Shown piece by piece: positions 36,876 through 48,345 of a DNA stretch of 64,000 nucleotides. Each line of letters opens with the position of its first letter. Within the stretch, counting starts at the first letter, position 1. The stretch lies in assembly GCA_031769625.1 (NCBI GenBank), contig JAUIMM010000115.1, positions 13,872,501 through 13,936,500 of the forward strand, given 5' to 3'. Below the pieces are notes generated by a model. That model made no database searches and was not told where the DNA came from. It worked only from the letters and a program-made list of their open reading frames with translations. The translations under genes and the position numbers were made by a program. The stretch comes from Taudactylus pleione (taxonomy: Eukaryota > Chordata > Amphibia > Anura > Myobatrachidae).

Positions 36876-37240
36876 CCGCCTAGCCGCGACTCCTCTGGTG
36901 TAAATTTTAATAATAATTTAATAATTTAATAATTTTATGTTTTAATAATTTAATAATTTTATGTTATGTTTTAAGTTCAGGACAAACAACATAAAATTAA
37001 GCAAAGCTTTGGGCGGGAGGGACATCCAAACTGATAAGAGGCTTCAACCAGTTCAAACCAGCCAATTTATATCCGAACCCCAAAAACCCCCCACATCCCT
37101 ACGACATGAGAACCAATAATTCACACTTTTACTTAAACCAACAACTATTCTGCCTAGTAACAGGGTTATATATTTTCAACCAATCACAAAAAAGGCAGGA
37201 CTCTTACATAGATTTAAGCCTAGCTGGCTTTTGTCAAATC

Positions 37241-37423
37241 CAGTGGTTCCCTAACTCGATCTTCAAGGCACCATAACAGTCCAGGTTTTAAGGATATCCA
37301 TGTTTGAGCACAGGTGACTTAATTACCTATTTTATTTTGATATAACTATCTGTTCTCAGCTATGGATATCCTTAAAACCTGCACTGTCAGGGTGTCTTGA
37401 GGACCGAGTTTGGGAACCACCGG
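37241..37423. mobile_element. MITE with AGTGGTTCCC ends
   Basis: CAGTGGTTCCCTAACTCGATCTTCAAGGCACC at the left pairs with GGTGTCTTGAGGACCGAGTTTGGGAACCACCGG at the right; the interior halves also pair (TTTTAAGGATATCCAT and ATGGATATCCTTAAAA). The flanks TCAAATC and TCTAATC may be a worn 8-bp duplication, which would fit an hAT relative. Confidence 0.75.
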
Positions 37424-39197
37424 TCTAATCAAAAGGCAGATAATGTCACATACTGCCATGCTCAGAAATCCTGTCCTGCTTATAAAATATAAATAGTCTA
37501 TACATTATATATACTGTATATATCAATTCAAATACATCTTTTTTATGAGGGGGAGAGGGGAGGGCGAGGGTGGTTCTGAGCAGCCATTGCCTGGGCCACT
37601 GGCAAGTCTGTGAATCACTGGGCTCACAGTGGCACAATTGAAATAATTGCCAAGTGATCAGCCTCCTCCTCCCCACAGTCATAGTTAAGGGTGCCCAGGC
37701 CACAATGTTTTCACTCTTCAGTGAACCTGCAGATACTGAGAGTAGTGCGGCCACTGGTCATCTATCTTTCACCTGGGCGCGCTCCTCCCAAAATGTAATG
37801 CATGACAAGCACACCAAGCATTCTGGGAAGAGTAAGGACAGCAGTGAGAAGCTGACAGCATAGTCCGGATCTATATGGCGGTGGCAGAGGCAGTCAAGCA
37901 TTGTCAGACTAGACAGTGCCAGCAGGATGACTGTGGCCACACCCTCCGCAGTGTCCCGAGCAATAGCCCTGCCAGCCCGCCCCTGTGTCTTACTATGGCC
38001 TCTCATGCTTACGTCTGTGCATCTGGGAACACAGCTGCTTTCATTAACATGTGCAGTACATTCCCATAATATACCCACTGAATGGACTATTTCTGCATGC
38101 ACTACTAGCCACCTCCCAGTTATCACTCGGGAACACTCATCACTTTACTGCCACATTTATGACACCATCTGAATTGATTGCAGCAGCACCATTGTGCATA
38201 CACTCTGTGTAATGTATGTGTGACACTCTAGTGTGGTGGGTGCTGTCTTGGAGGTACAGTGGTCTTCTGGGCTTTCTACACTCACATCAGAGAGGTGGAT
38301 GGCCCCTAATCCCAACACATGAATGACTCAAAGAACAAAACAATATTTAATTTTTTTAGCTGGTTCTCTTCAATGACATATCCTGAACCTCTTAATCAAA
38401 GGGTTAAACAATGTTATATTTCACGTAGTAAAACAAAATACCATTTCCAATACCACACTTAACAAATGTGTCACATTACTTATAATCAGGAATTTTTACC
38501 TATGGTTATTTATGGTTATTTATTATGCAGTTATATTATGAATACTAGTGTTATTTTGACCTAACAAGAGTATATAAACAATTTAATTGTACACACAAGT
38601 TTAACGACCGAATGAAACACTAACTTTGCAAATATCCTTACGATTATCGTTCTTTAATGTCTCGTAACTGCATTAGGTAATCTTTAAGGCAAGCTTAAAC
38701 AGTACTGTGATAAGTGCCCAGGTAAATAGTCTATGCGGGCGTTATGATGGCTAGTCTCCAGTTAATGCCTTAATGCATCACCTTTAGACATTATGAATAA
38801 ATCGCCGGAGTTAGGATTCAGTTGGATAGACTTAACTGTGGATTGCCTGTGTCCTTTCTGCTCCGGTGATAACACTCCCTAGAATGTTGTTTGTCCCAGT
38901 TTCTAGGTGACTGGAGTGTAGTGATTAATAATTACTACACTTCATGCTGCTGGCTGATACCAGTAAAGCTTGCTCAGTCCCAACAGCTGCAGCTTGAGGG
39001 AAATTTACAGATATAGGCACTTCCTATCGTGACTATAGTCCCTGTAGAACTGACACTGTGCTATTAAATGCTTCCTATGCTTCTTAATTATGTAAGAGCT
39101 GATCTCCTTTTTATAATCTGTTCCTGTGGACAGCTACAGTATATGATGTGTGCAGGCTGCATGCAGCATTTACCAACCTCTTTGATGCCAGCTGCTT
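37424..39197. other. Unclassified DNA, no gene seen
   Basis: The stretch 37540-38200 is GC-richer and looks single-copy but has no convincing coding or splice pattern. The rest is AT-rich. A small perfect hairpin (GTGTAGTGATTAATAATTACTACAC) lies near 38917. Confidence 0.5.
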
Positions 39198-39203
39198 TCT
39201 CAG

Positions 39204-39586
39204 GGGTTTATTTATCAAGCAGTGAAAACTTAAGGTGCCTACACACTATGTGATATTTTACACTATTCGCCCGATTTCGACGCCTCGGAACAACAAATCG
39301 TGTAAACTATGTCCAAATCGTGAGTGTCCACTCACGATCACGATGCTGATGCGCGTACATGCTGGTCGTACATCGCATCTTCAGATCTTGCCTACAGCAG
39401 GTAGGATCTGGCAATCTCGGACACGAAGCGGACCAGTGGAGAAGTTTCCCATGGCAACCAATCAGCTCCTACCTATTATTTTATAGACTGTACTTAATAA
39501 ATGTTACTTCAAAGCTGATTGGTTGCCATGGGCAACTTCTCCACTGGTCCGCTTCACTAAGTTTTTCACTGCTTGATAAATAAACC
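39204..39586. mobile_element. MITE with GGTTTATTTATCAAGCAGTG ends, carrying a second insertion
   Basis: The left end GGGTTTATTTATCAAGCAGTG is complementary to CACTGCTTGATAAATAAACC. TCTCAG lies outside both ends (39198-39203 and 39587-39592). Inner halves around GGAGAAGTTTCCCATGGCAACCAATCAG also pair. The segment 39233-39420 interrupts the left half and looks like part of another element. Confidence 0.75.
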
Positions 39587-39592
39587 TCTCAG

Positions 39593-41465
39593 TCACAGGG
39601 CAGCTCCTCTCTTGGTCTGTATCATCTGCTTTCCGGACGATCAATCACCGATGGGGACTCTGGCTGTAAGGCGGGAAAATGTACCTGGGTACACTTCCGG
39701 CTCAACCCTCTCCTGGGGAGCCTAGCCTACCGATTCTCCTCCCTCTGGTAGACTCTTGGGGGTTGTCTGGCAGTGCCTCTCTCCGTTTCTGGGTAGGCTC
39801 AGTCATGCTGACACAGAATTGGTTCCCAGCTCTCCCCGATGACTCCCACTGTTCTCTGGTTTGGAACAAGCTTAGGGCAGCAGCAACTACCCTCATGAGG
39901 TGGCCCATAAACACTGTGTAGGCCCTCACCAGGCTCTCCAACCGACTTTTCTCTTTTATTCCCTCCTGCCGGGCGCCTGGATGCCCAGACCGGGGTCGCA
40001 TGTCTGAACTAGCTGCGGCACACAGAGTGGGTCCAGCACTCTCACCCACGTGCCCGCTCCTGCAGCAATGCCAGCTCTGTTTCTCCCCACTGTCACCAAT
40101 GAATGGTGGGCACAGTTAGGGGGCATTACTTATGCGCCATAGGGATTTACAAAAATTATTGCGCATGCGTAGTTGCAAATAATTGCACAACTATGTGAAC
40201 ATCGGCAATGTGTGTGATATGTGTGTTGCTCTGAATATGCCTCTTCCATTCTTTAATATCAGCAGCTTCAATCCACACTACCACCCTCTGCAAATTTGTT
40301 CCTCAAAACAGACAGCATTTATTCTGCAGTAATTAGACTTTTATTATATTGAAATTAATATAAATAGTTAAAAAAAAAATATTGAAATTGAAAAAGTATA
40401 GCAGCAGTGTTGCATGTTACTTAGGATAAGCACATTATTGTTCTGTATTCAACAAATGTAAAACTGGATTACACAGAGACATATCAGTTCTACACACTGA
40501 CATTACATTGCTCAGTCATATGCCGCAGCAACAAATATACGTCTTCATCATTTCTATAAACACTCAGCAGAATAATCTCTAGAAATGGAAATCTTTTCCA
40601 CACTCCATTACCTCTGAGAAACTCCAGATGTCAATTAGGATACACTGACAGACGTTTGGAATATTATTTTGTAGGGAAAAAAAAGAAACAACTGTTGTGA
40701 AAATGAAAGTGCATCACTTAACCATAGCAATGAAAGGATATCTTTCCTTTTAATGGAGCTCTCCTTAATGAAACATGTATATTCCTACAACACAAGGTTA
40801 GGTAAAAAAAATTCAGAAGGTCATCACCAATCCGAATAGTCCCTTTGAGACCACGTCTGGGAAAAGGTAAAAAATGACTCATGTTGCGTGTGTGCACCTG
40901 TGTATTTAGACATAGGCTCCTACTTTTGAAGGATTGAAGAATCGGTTTGATTCATTACATAGGCCATGCAGGAGATTATCAGTGAAATCTCCTGCTTATC
41001 TAGAACCGTAACATGGGCTCTGAGCTCCCTGTGGCGGCCCTGCCCACTTTGAGCATGATGTCATGAATTTGCGCATAAGAAGACAAGGCCGCCGATACCC
41101 GAAACTGCAGCAGGACACAGACCACCTGTATTAATGGCAGGGTGCCTGCCTGAGTGATACTGGCTGAAGGGTCTTATTCCAGGCACCCTGCAGCCAGAAG
41201 CAGGGGCCATGGGTTGGTGACAGTGTCGCCCACAGAGCCTTGCTGTCTGTGCAGCTACACTGGTTGCTCAACCCTAGTTATGGTCCTGAGCTTACGTTAC
41301 AATCCTGATGTGGCATGCTGTTCCCACTGTGGACTCACATTCATCAAACTCCGAAAAATTAACATCTAGAGAATGTATAAGTTGGTAAACCTAAATACAG
41401 TAATGCTGAGTCCATTGTAGGCCATGTTTTGTTTTATTTTTTATTCTGTGTATAGCTTGCAGCAA
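39593..41465. other. Unclassified DNA, no gene seen
   Basis: The stretch 39600-40120 is GC-rich and leader-like, possibly the edge of an old retroelement, but no protein is recognisable. The remainder is AT-rich. Confidence 0.45.
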
Positions 41466-41473
41466 GTGAAGTA

Positions 41474-42715
41474 GAGATGTGCGCCACACCATTTTTGCTG
41501 GTTTTGGTTTTGGGTATATTTTATCAGCCAGTTTTGGTTTTGCCAAACTGCTGGGACTACTTCTGGTTTTGGTTTGGGATTTTTTTTCCCCAGAAATTGA
41601 CAATAAAAAAGCTAAAATAACATTATTGATCCTTTTTTTGGACCTAGAGTATTATTAACCTTTATAACATTCAATTCCACTCGTTTCCAGTCCATTTTTA
41701 CCACCTCACAGCTCACAATATTGTTTTCATCCAGTTTAGGCCAAAAGGTTGCATCAAACTACCTGGCTGACTAAAGTGACAGCAATGAGCATCACAAAGA
41801 TGTGGCAGTTCAACTTCATACATGGCACATGGCTCACACTGCATGGATGCACAGGGCTTATATATGCACGTGAACAAAGCGCACAAACAGTACAATTAAT
41901 TAATGAATTTTTTTGATGTCACAGCTCTATTCCTGCGTGGAATGGAGCCAGAGGGCTTATATATGCACGTGAGCAAAACAAAGCGGACAAAACAGTACAA
42001 ACAATACAATTATTTCATTTAATTTTTAGATTTTTTTATGTCTCAGGCGCAGCTCTATTCAAACAGTGTGGAGTGGAGTCACAGGGCTTATATATGCATG
42101 TGAATGTCTTGCTGATGGACACAGCACAGCCTATACAGCAGAGAACAGCAGAGCATACAGCAGATTGAACCCCTTATACACATTGACTAAGCAGCACAGT
42201 CACTTGTGACTTGTGAGTGGGAACACAGCCTATGCAGCAGAGTACAGCACAGTATACAGCAGTGTGCACCACCTATACACAATGACGAAGCAGCACATCC
42301 ACTTGGGACTTGTGAGTGTGGACACAGCCTATACAGCACAGCGTACCACAGTGTGCACCTCTATACACTACACATTGACTAAGCAGCATAGCCACTTGTG
42401 ACTTGTGAGCCTGGACACAGCCTATACAGCACAGCAGCGTGCACCCCCCTATATACACATTAACTAAGCAGCACAGCCTCTACAGCAGAGTTAAGCGCAG
42501 CATGCTTAACAAGGAAATGGCGCAGAGTCCTGTCTGCGGTGCCTTAAGTACTGAAGAATCCAAAACCCACGAGAATCCAACACCATTAAGGATAATGTTT
42601 TGCCTCAAAGTGGAATCCGAGTCAGGCGAGAAAATCTGAGCTGCTACTTGGATTTACTCAGATTCTCAATGTTCTGGCAAGTTCGGATTCCAAGGAATCC
42701 GAACAGCTAATCTCT
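41474..42715 (-). mobile_element. hAT copy 3, degenerate and without transposase
   Basis: The left 300 bp is a diverged version of the hAT copy 1 left end (CACTCGTTTCCAGTCCATT, then CACCTCACAGCTCACAATATTGTTTTCAT). The right end shares AATCCGAGTCAGGCG and the final GGATTCCAAGGAATCCGAACAGCTAATCTCT pattern. The flanks AGTGAAGT (41466-41473) and AGTTATGT (42716-42723) agree at 6 of 8 positions. A tandem array of about 95 bp fills the place of the transposase region and array of copy 1. Confidence 0.75.
42110..42480. repeat. Tandem array of about 95-bp units in hAT copy 3
   Basis: The core GACTTGTGAGTGTGGACACAGCCTATACAGCA recurs near 42117, 42212, 42312 and 42405. The unit differs from the 160-bp unit of copies 1 and 2 but occupies the same subterminal place. 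Confidence 0.8.
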
Positions 42716-42769
42716 AGTTATGTGTGATGTTCTTTTCATACGTTTGAGTTTAGTGGTTATAATTTATGT

Positions 42770-43250
42770 TAAAAGCCAGGAAGCCAAGATGGAGAAGTTT
42801 TAAAGTACCTGAGAGGAAAAGTGATGTTAAAGTTAAGGAAGGAATCTTTGTTAGTCCACAAATTCATCAACTTCTTAAGGATGAAAACTTTGATCGAGTC
42901 CTCCAGGTTAATGAGAAAGAAGCTTGGGAGGCCTGTAAAATGTGTTGTGCATGGTTTCTTGGGTAACAGAAGCGCTGGAAACTAGGTTGAGATTGTGAAC
43001 AACATTCTAGAAAAGTATAATCAATTAGGCTGCAACATATCAGTCAAAATCCACTTTCTCAACGTTCATCAGGACATCTTCCCTGACAATTGTGAGTGAC
43101 GAGCATGGTGAGCGATTCCACCAAGACATTTCAGCAATGAAGAGGAAGATATCGGGATAGGTGGAATGCTTCTATGCTTGCTGACTACTGACCAGAGATG
43201 CCCCAGAAGAGGAGTACAAGCGAGAAGCAAAGAGAAAGCGCTCGCATGAA
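42770..43250 (+). pseudogene. Decayed coding relic of a widespread uncharacterised family
   Basis: A frame at 42766-42966 gives EGIFVSPQIHQLLKDENFD and KEAWEACK before a stop. Further pieces in shifted frames give KIHFLNVHQDIFPDN (about 43050) and DEHGERFHQDISAM (about 43097). I recall these blocks, in this order, from an uncharacterised protein family with many copies in arthropod and some vertebrate genomes, often linked to mobile elements. The function is unknown to me. At least three frame breaks make this a relic. Confidence 0.55.
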
Positions 43251-44690
43251 TAGGCCACTATTTGAGATAGTAGTTTTGGTTGTTTAATTTTTTGTGCTTA
43301 TTTGCGATTGATTGGATTGAAACAACTGTTTTTCGTGTAGTATAAGAATATGTCAGGTTATTTTAAAATTGCTTTTCACTATGACTATATTACAGAAGTA
43401 CATATAGCACAAATAGTGTATCTCAAAAACTAGAGCTAATAAAAACATTTGTTTTTCTTGAACTCAAATTAGTAAAAGATGACTACTTTTAGAAAGGAAA
43501 CAAGTCACACTGTGCATGTCTCCCAATGGTTACCGCCGGGAGCTGCAGAACAAATTTGGATTCAAGAGCTGGGGATATCAATGGGCGTTCCTGGGAAGTA
43601 ACAGGGGAGTGACTAAAAAGACACTGACGTGTCACAATCAGTAACTGCATCCAAAGACACAGTTGCACTGACACAGATGGATAATCTGCATCTCCATAGG
43701 ACTGGTGCAACGTTCAATGGTGCGGCCGATGGTGTGTCTTAATACGTACAGCGGCAGATTAGTGCCTCAGATGGTGGGCATCTATGTATGAATACCATCG
43801 GCTGTGGCACAAGCCTAAAGATGCACCAGTGCTGTGTTAGTGGCGTCTGCGATAACGTGCAGGTCTGAATCAGACCCTCACTGTACTGTATATTATATAG
43901 TAGAGATTCTCTTCTAATTGTCATTTCAAATGTATCTGCTTTAGAGATTTAAAATAAATAAAGGGCACTTGGGGGTCAGGAATTTCAATAGACCATTATT
44001 GAATGTTCTTTTTAATTACACATATCAAGAAGGTGCTGTAGAGGCCACGACTGAATACTTTATCTGGGTCACTAAGATATTGCAAAAGTTATTAAATTGC
44101 ATATTAAAAATCCAATGTTTCCATAAGTAATAATAAAGCATAAATTAGAATTTATCAATGTGCATATGGCTACATGGCACCTTGTAAGGTCATTCATCAA
44201 TGCTCAATCATTCTTTTTTTATTTTAGTTTGATGTTACATTGCTAACTTCATTATTCTTTAATGCACTTTAACTTTTCATAAAATGGAAGCAGACATCCA
44301 TTTACTGCCCCGGAGAAGATTTACTAAGTAAATATTTCATGCTTACAAGGTTAAAGAGAATTACATGTACAGGAAAGTAAACCATCAATTAAACATTTCC
44401 TGTAAAATAATGGCCATATTTTATACAGTACAAAAGCAGCACATTCATAATAATTGATAAAAATGATGGAGGTGAAAATGTACATATATTCTTCTACACC
44501 GAATGAGGTAGGGATATCTGCATTACAGCAAAATGTCAAACATAAGCGAAATGTGTTTTTTTTTCTGCTAACAGGATTCACCTTTTCCAGCGCACAGTAT
44601 ATAGCAAGATCTGCTACATGTGAACATCATACAGTGTTAGCACTAAATTAGATTTTATTTTAATTTTCTACATTATATTTCCAAACCTTC
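43251..44690. other. Unclassified DNA, no gene seen
   Basis: AT-rich. A possible MITE end (GTCTGAATCAGACCCTCACTG) lies at about 43863-43885. Confidence 0.45.
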
Positions 44691-44694
44691 TAAA

Positions 44695-45285
44695 CATATT
44701 CGGTCGTTGCGGCAGTACGGTCATACGCCACCGATGTTTGCTAAACTGCGCATGTGTAAAGTTTGCAATGCGCGTGCGCAAACTAGCTGCTACGATCAGA
44801 AATTTCTCTCTCCTTGAACACAGCCAGGTCGGTAGTTTGAGTGACAGAATGAGGCGTTTGTGGGTGGTACCAGGGGAAGGTGCTTGAAAACGGGGGAGTG
44901 GAGATCTGAACACGAGTGTGCCTAATTATGCGAACGGCGTTTTATGGGAGTGCATAATTAACAAAGTAGTGTCATGGCACACGTGACATGGGTGGTTTGT
45001 ACACTGACCTGATCGTAGTGCTTAAGAGAGGGTATGGTCAACCTTAAGCTCTACGACCAGTTCTGATGGTTAGCGATGGTCTAGATTAATCCTTATATGG
45101 CCGGAGATGACGTGTAATTCGTACGAGAAGGGGGCATATTTTTTGTCTTACGGCCGCATCCTCCCCTTGGTCGGCCAGCTAACGATCCGATCTTAAGGGC
45201 GCAACTTGCAAGTGCATCATTTGCATATCCGGCCCCTTTTCCCTTACGACCGTGCGGCCGCAACGACCAACTCTGAATGAGGTCC
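44695..45285. mobile_element. Harbinger-type MITE, long subtype, left end worn
   Basis: The right end reads CTCTGAATGAGGTCC. The interior matches 1576-2174 over several blocks (GAGTGACAGAATGAGGCG, GGTGCTTGAAAACGGGG). The left terminal bases are not recognisable. Confidence 0.7.
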
Positions 45286-45289
45286 ACAG

Positions 45290-45440
45290 TGGGGATGGGG
45301 GGCAGTGGGAGCAGAGTGATCACACACAGTGGGAATTGGGGGGGCCAGTGGGAGCAGGGTGATCACACACAGAGGGGGTGGGGGCCAGTGGGAGTAGGGT
45401 GATTAGATACCATGGGAGCAGGGTGATTAGATAAGACAAT
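45290..45440. repeat. G-rich minisatellite
   Basis: Three to four units containing CAGTGGGAGCAGGGTGATCACACACA, about 40-50 bp each, with long G runs. Confidence 0.75.
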
Positions 45441-45829
45441 AAGAGTGAAGGAAAAGTGGGGGCAGTGTTATAACATTCATTGTGCAGACAGAGTGAAGAG
45501 AATACATAAAATGGGGTGACACACACACACTCTTTCAGTGGTGTTGTCACAAACCGCTGCACTGCGAACACAGTGCGAGGCAAACATCGGCCGTTCATTC
45601 GCTGAACTCCTCCCCATCAGTTTTCCATCATCCCTGGCCTGTTTTGTATTGGCTCCTGTGGCTATTTCCTGCTGGTGCGAAGGCTGCTCCGATGCCGGTG
45701 ATAGCATTTCATGTGTTTCCGGTTCAGCTGTGAGTCTCCTGTTTCCAGTTGAGTATACAGTCTCCCTGTCTGCCTTGTTCAGCTCCTGTCATTTGTATCA
45801 TCCAGGCGGCACGGTCGGGAAGCAATCGG

Positions 45830-46372
45830 TAAGCCGACTGCATATATACCGTCAGCCGGCTTCCCGACTGTCTTATCCCGGCAAGGGTGAAATGCCGGGT
45901 GTCTGGATGTAGACGCCCGCATTTCCCCGACGCTGGGAGACCGGCGCCCGGCATCACGATCGTAGTGATGCCGGGCGCCGCGACCGGACAGCCGCGGGGG
46001 GGAGGGTTAGGTTTAGGGCTCCCGAGGGGGACTTAGGGTTAGGCACCCCCCCGGGAGGGTTAGGGATAGGCTAGGGGGAGGGAGGGTTAGGGTTAGGCAC
46101 CCCCGGGGGACTTAGGTTTAGGCAGCGGGGAAGGGGGTGGTTAGGGTTAGGCACTTAGAGGGGGGATTAGGGTTAGGCACTTGGGGGGGAAGTTAGGGTT
46201 AGGCACCCCTAAGGAGGGTTAGGGGGGTTAGGATAGGTTAGTGGATACTTACCTATCCACGATCGGGATTTCCAGCGCTGTCGGGCTTCCGCTGCGTCGC
46301 ACTCTGCTCCTGTCGGGCTGCCGCTGACGGGAATCAAACCGCCGGCCATGCGGCCGACGGTATATCATACCC
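45830..46372. mobile_element. Inverted-repeat element with telomere-like G-rich core
   Basis: The ends around GCATATATACCGTCAGCCGGC and GCCGACGGTATATCATACCC are complementary. The flanking 45-bp LTR repeats continue on both sides. The core (45990-46245) holds many GGGTTAGG and TTAGGGTTAGG blocks between G runs. Short palindromes such as GGCGCCCGGCATCACGATCG lie near 45945. Confidence 0.7.
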
Positions 46373-46379
46373 ATTCCGC

Positions 46380-46640
46380 ACTGTCCGCATTACAGTCACC
46401 TGCCGTTTGTATCATCCAGGCGGCACGGTCCGCATTACAGTCACCTGCCTTTTGTGTCATCCAGATGGCACGGTCGGCATTACAGTCTCCTGCCACTTGT
46501 GTCAACTCGACGGCACAAGCTGCACTGCTGCACAAATTGTACACAAGCCAGTATACTGCTGCTTGTGTCAACTCGCCTCTGCACAAATTGTACACAAGCC
46601 AGTGTACCGCGGCTTGTGTCAATGCGGCAGCACCAACCAC
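46380..46640. repeat. 45-60-bp tandem repeat in the LTR
   Basis: Units with TGTATCATCCAGGCGGCACGGTC and CATTACAGTCACCTGCC repeat about three times, then a second unit (GCACAAATTGTACACAAGCCAG) twice. Confidence 0.75.
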
Positions 46641-47130
46641 ACGGCCTAGAGGCCGCATCTTGCTTCACGGCCTAAGGCCGCATCTTGTCTCACGGCCCAA
46701 AGACCCCACCTTACCTTACAGCCCAAAGGCCGCATATTGCTTCACAGCCCAAAGGCTGCATCTAGCTTCACGGCCCAAAGGGGGCATCTTCCCTCACGGT
46801 CCAAAGGCCACATCTTGTCTCACGGCCCAAAGGCTTCAACTAGCCAAGGCTTACCAGCCCTCAAGGCTGCAACACAGCCCAAAGGCTGCATCTTGCTCTA
46901 TGGCCCACAGCCCACAAATTGCCAAGGCTTACCAGCCCTCAAGGCTGCTACACAGCCCAAAGGACGCATCTTGTTCTACGGCCCACAATCCACAACTAGC
47001 CGAGGCTTACCTGCCCTCAAGGCTGCTACACAGCCCAAAGGCTGCATCTTGTTCTACGGCCCACGGGTCACAACTAGCCAAGGTTTTCCAACCCATAAGG
47101 CTGCCTTATGGCTGCAGCTTGTCAAGCATA
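46640..47130. repeat. GGCCCAAAGGC tandem repeats in the LTR
   Basis: Units of about 31 bp (CACGGCCCAAAGGCCGCATCTTG) repeat seven or more times, then a longer unit of about 115 bp with AGGCTTACCAGCCCTCAAGGC repeats about three times. The 271-codon open frame over this region is made of these repeats. Confidence 0.8.
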
Positions 47131-47261
47131 CCAGTCCCCAAGGTTGTTGCAGGACTTACCTAAAAGTTTATATCTATATCATAACATTATCACCGGCCCA
47201 AAGATAAATTGATTTCTATTCAATAGGGGTGTTATTCTTTACTTTTTGTCCTTTTTATCAT

Positions 47262-48345
47262 GGAGCCCTCTCAAAACCCTGCTCAAATATTGGCCGCACA
47301 GATTCAAACCAAAAAGTGCAAGAGCTTTCTCTTCGGGTTGAGGTGCTTCAGCTCCTGCAGTGCTTGAACCTAAATTGAATCTGCCTGATCGGGTTTCTGG
47401 GAACCGCAAAGATTTTTTGAATTTCAAAGAGAGCTGTAAACTCTATTTTAAGGTCCTGCCCAGATCCACGGGCTCAGAGGTCCAATGAGATGGGATCATT
47501 ATTTCTATATTATTCTATTATCTCTCATTATTTCTCTATTACAGGGAGACCCACATACATTGTCCTTTGGTCTTACCTCTGGTAGTACAACACGACAGAC
47601 GGTGGGCTCTTTTTTCATCGGTCTGCTCTATGATGACCCGGATAAAATGGCTATGGCAGAGGCTACTCTCAGGTCATTAAAGCAGGAGAACAGAGCGGTC
47701 GAGGACTACTGTACGGAATTCCATAAATGGGCTGTTGATGTGGGTTGGAATGACCCACACTCCGAAGTCAGGGCCTGAGTTGGCGCATGCGCACGACGGA
47801 GGCGGCTCCGTCATGCACATGCGCGAGACCCGGATAGCAATGGGCAATCTGTCGCTCCAGGTCTCGCTACAAAGGGGGCATGCTGTCGATGTTAAGTGAC
47901 AGCATGCCCCCTTTGGTGGGCAGGGGCGTGGCTGCCCAGATGGAGGCGTTCCCATGGGAACGCCTACCGTCTAGGTCCAGCCCCACTGACATCGCTCTGT
48001 CAGAGCCAAAAGCACTGCAGGGCTTGCGGCAACAAGACCCTACCACAAGGGTCTTGTCGCAAGCCCAATGGTCGTGATGGTCTTGACCATCGCAACCATC
48101 TTTTTGACCGCTCGCTATAGCTGTGGGTGGTCACGCACAGCTATGTGAGCGGCCAGGAGGCCGCTCTAAAAACAGAGAAGGACGGCCCTAATTCAGAGCG
48201 AGCGCTCTGTCAGAGCATCGGGCTCTGAATCAGGGCCTCAGTTCCGTTGGGGACTTTCAGACCAAATTAAGGATTTATTAGTCCAATATGCTTCTCTGGA
48301 GTCTTTGGATGACTTGATGAACTTGGCCATTCGGATAGATTACTG
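47262..48345 (+). pseudogene. Gypsy B gag, interrupted by a MITE
   Basis: The start ATG at 47262 gives MEPSQNPAQILAAQIQ, then a frame break. LNLPDRVSGNRKDFLNF and FKVLPRSTGSE follow, and then GLLYDDPDKMAMAEATLRSL and DYCTEFHKWAVDVGW up to the MITE at 47771. After the MITE the same protein resumes with FRWGLSDQIKDLLVQYASL and [13 protein letters not shown]. Gag is the particle protein of the element. The coding sequence then jumps straight into reverse transcriptase, so the zinc knuckle and protease are deleted. Confidence 0.88.
47771..48237. mobile_element. Harbinger-type MITE in the Gypsy B gag
   Basis: The ends are GGGCCTGAGTTGG and the complement of GGCCCTGATTCAGAGCC; TCA flanks both sides (47768-47770 and 48238-48240). 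Removing one TCA plus the element restores continuous gag homology. Confidence 0.92.

Larger units (their letters stand above)
45546..47188 (+). mobile_element. 5' LTR of Gypsy B, with repeats and a nested element
   Basis: The segment lies directly upstream of a Gypsy gag. It begins near TGTTGTCACAAACCGC and ends near ATCATAACA, the same type of ending as the solo LTR at 4411. It contains two tandem arrays and an inserted inverted-repeat element. The ends are approximate because no target duplication could be checked. Confidence 0.6.

Noticed and set aside
37446..38172. Possible host gene in the GC-richer block
   Set aside because: Several overlapping short frames on both strands, no motif, no consistent splice pattern.
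45990..46245. True telomere or chromosome end
   Set aside because: The TTAGGG-like blocks are irregular, mixed with other G-rich text, and bounded by inverted repeats with LTR sequence on both sides.
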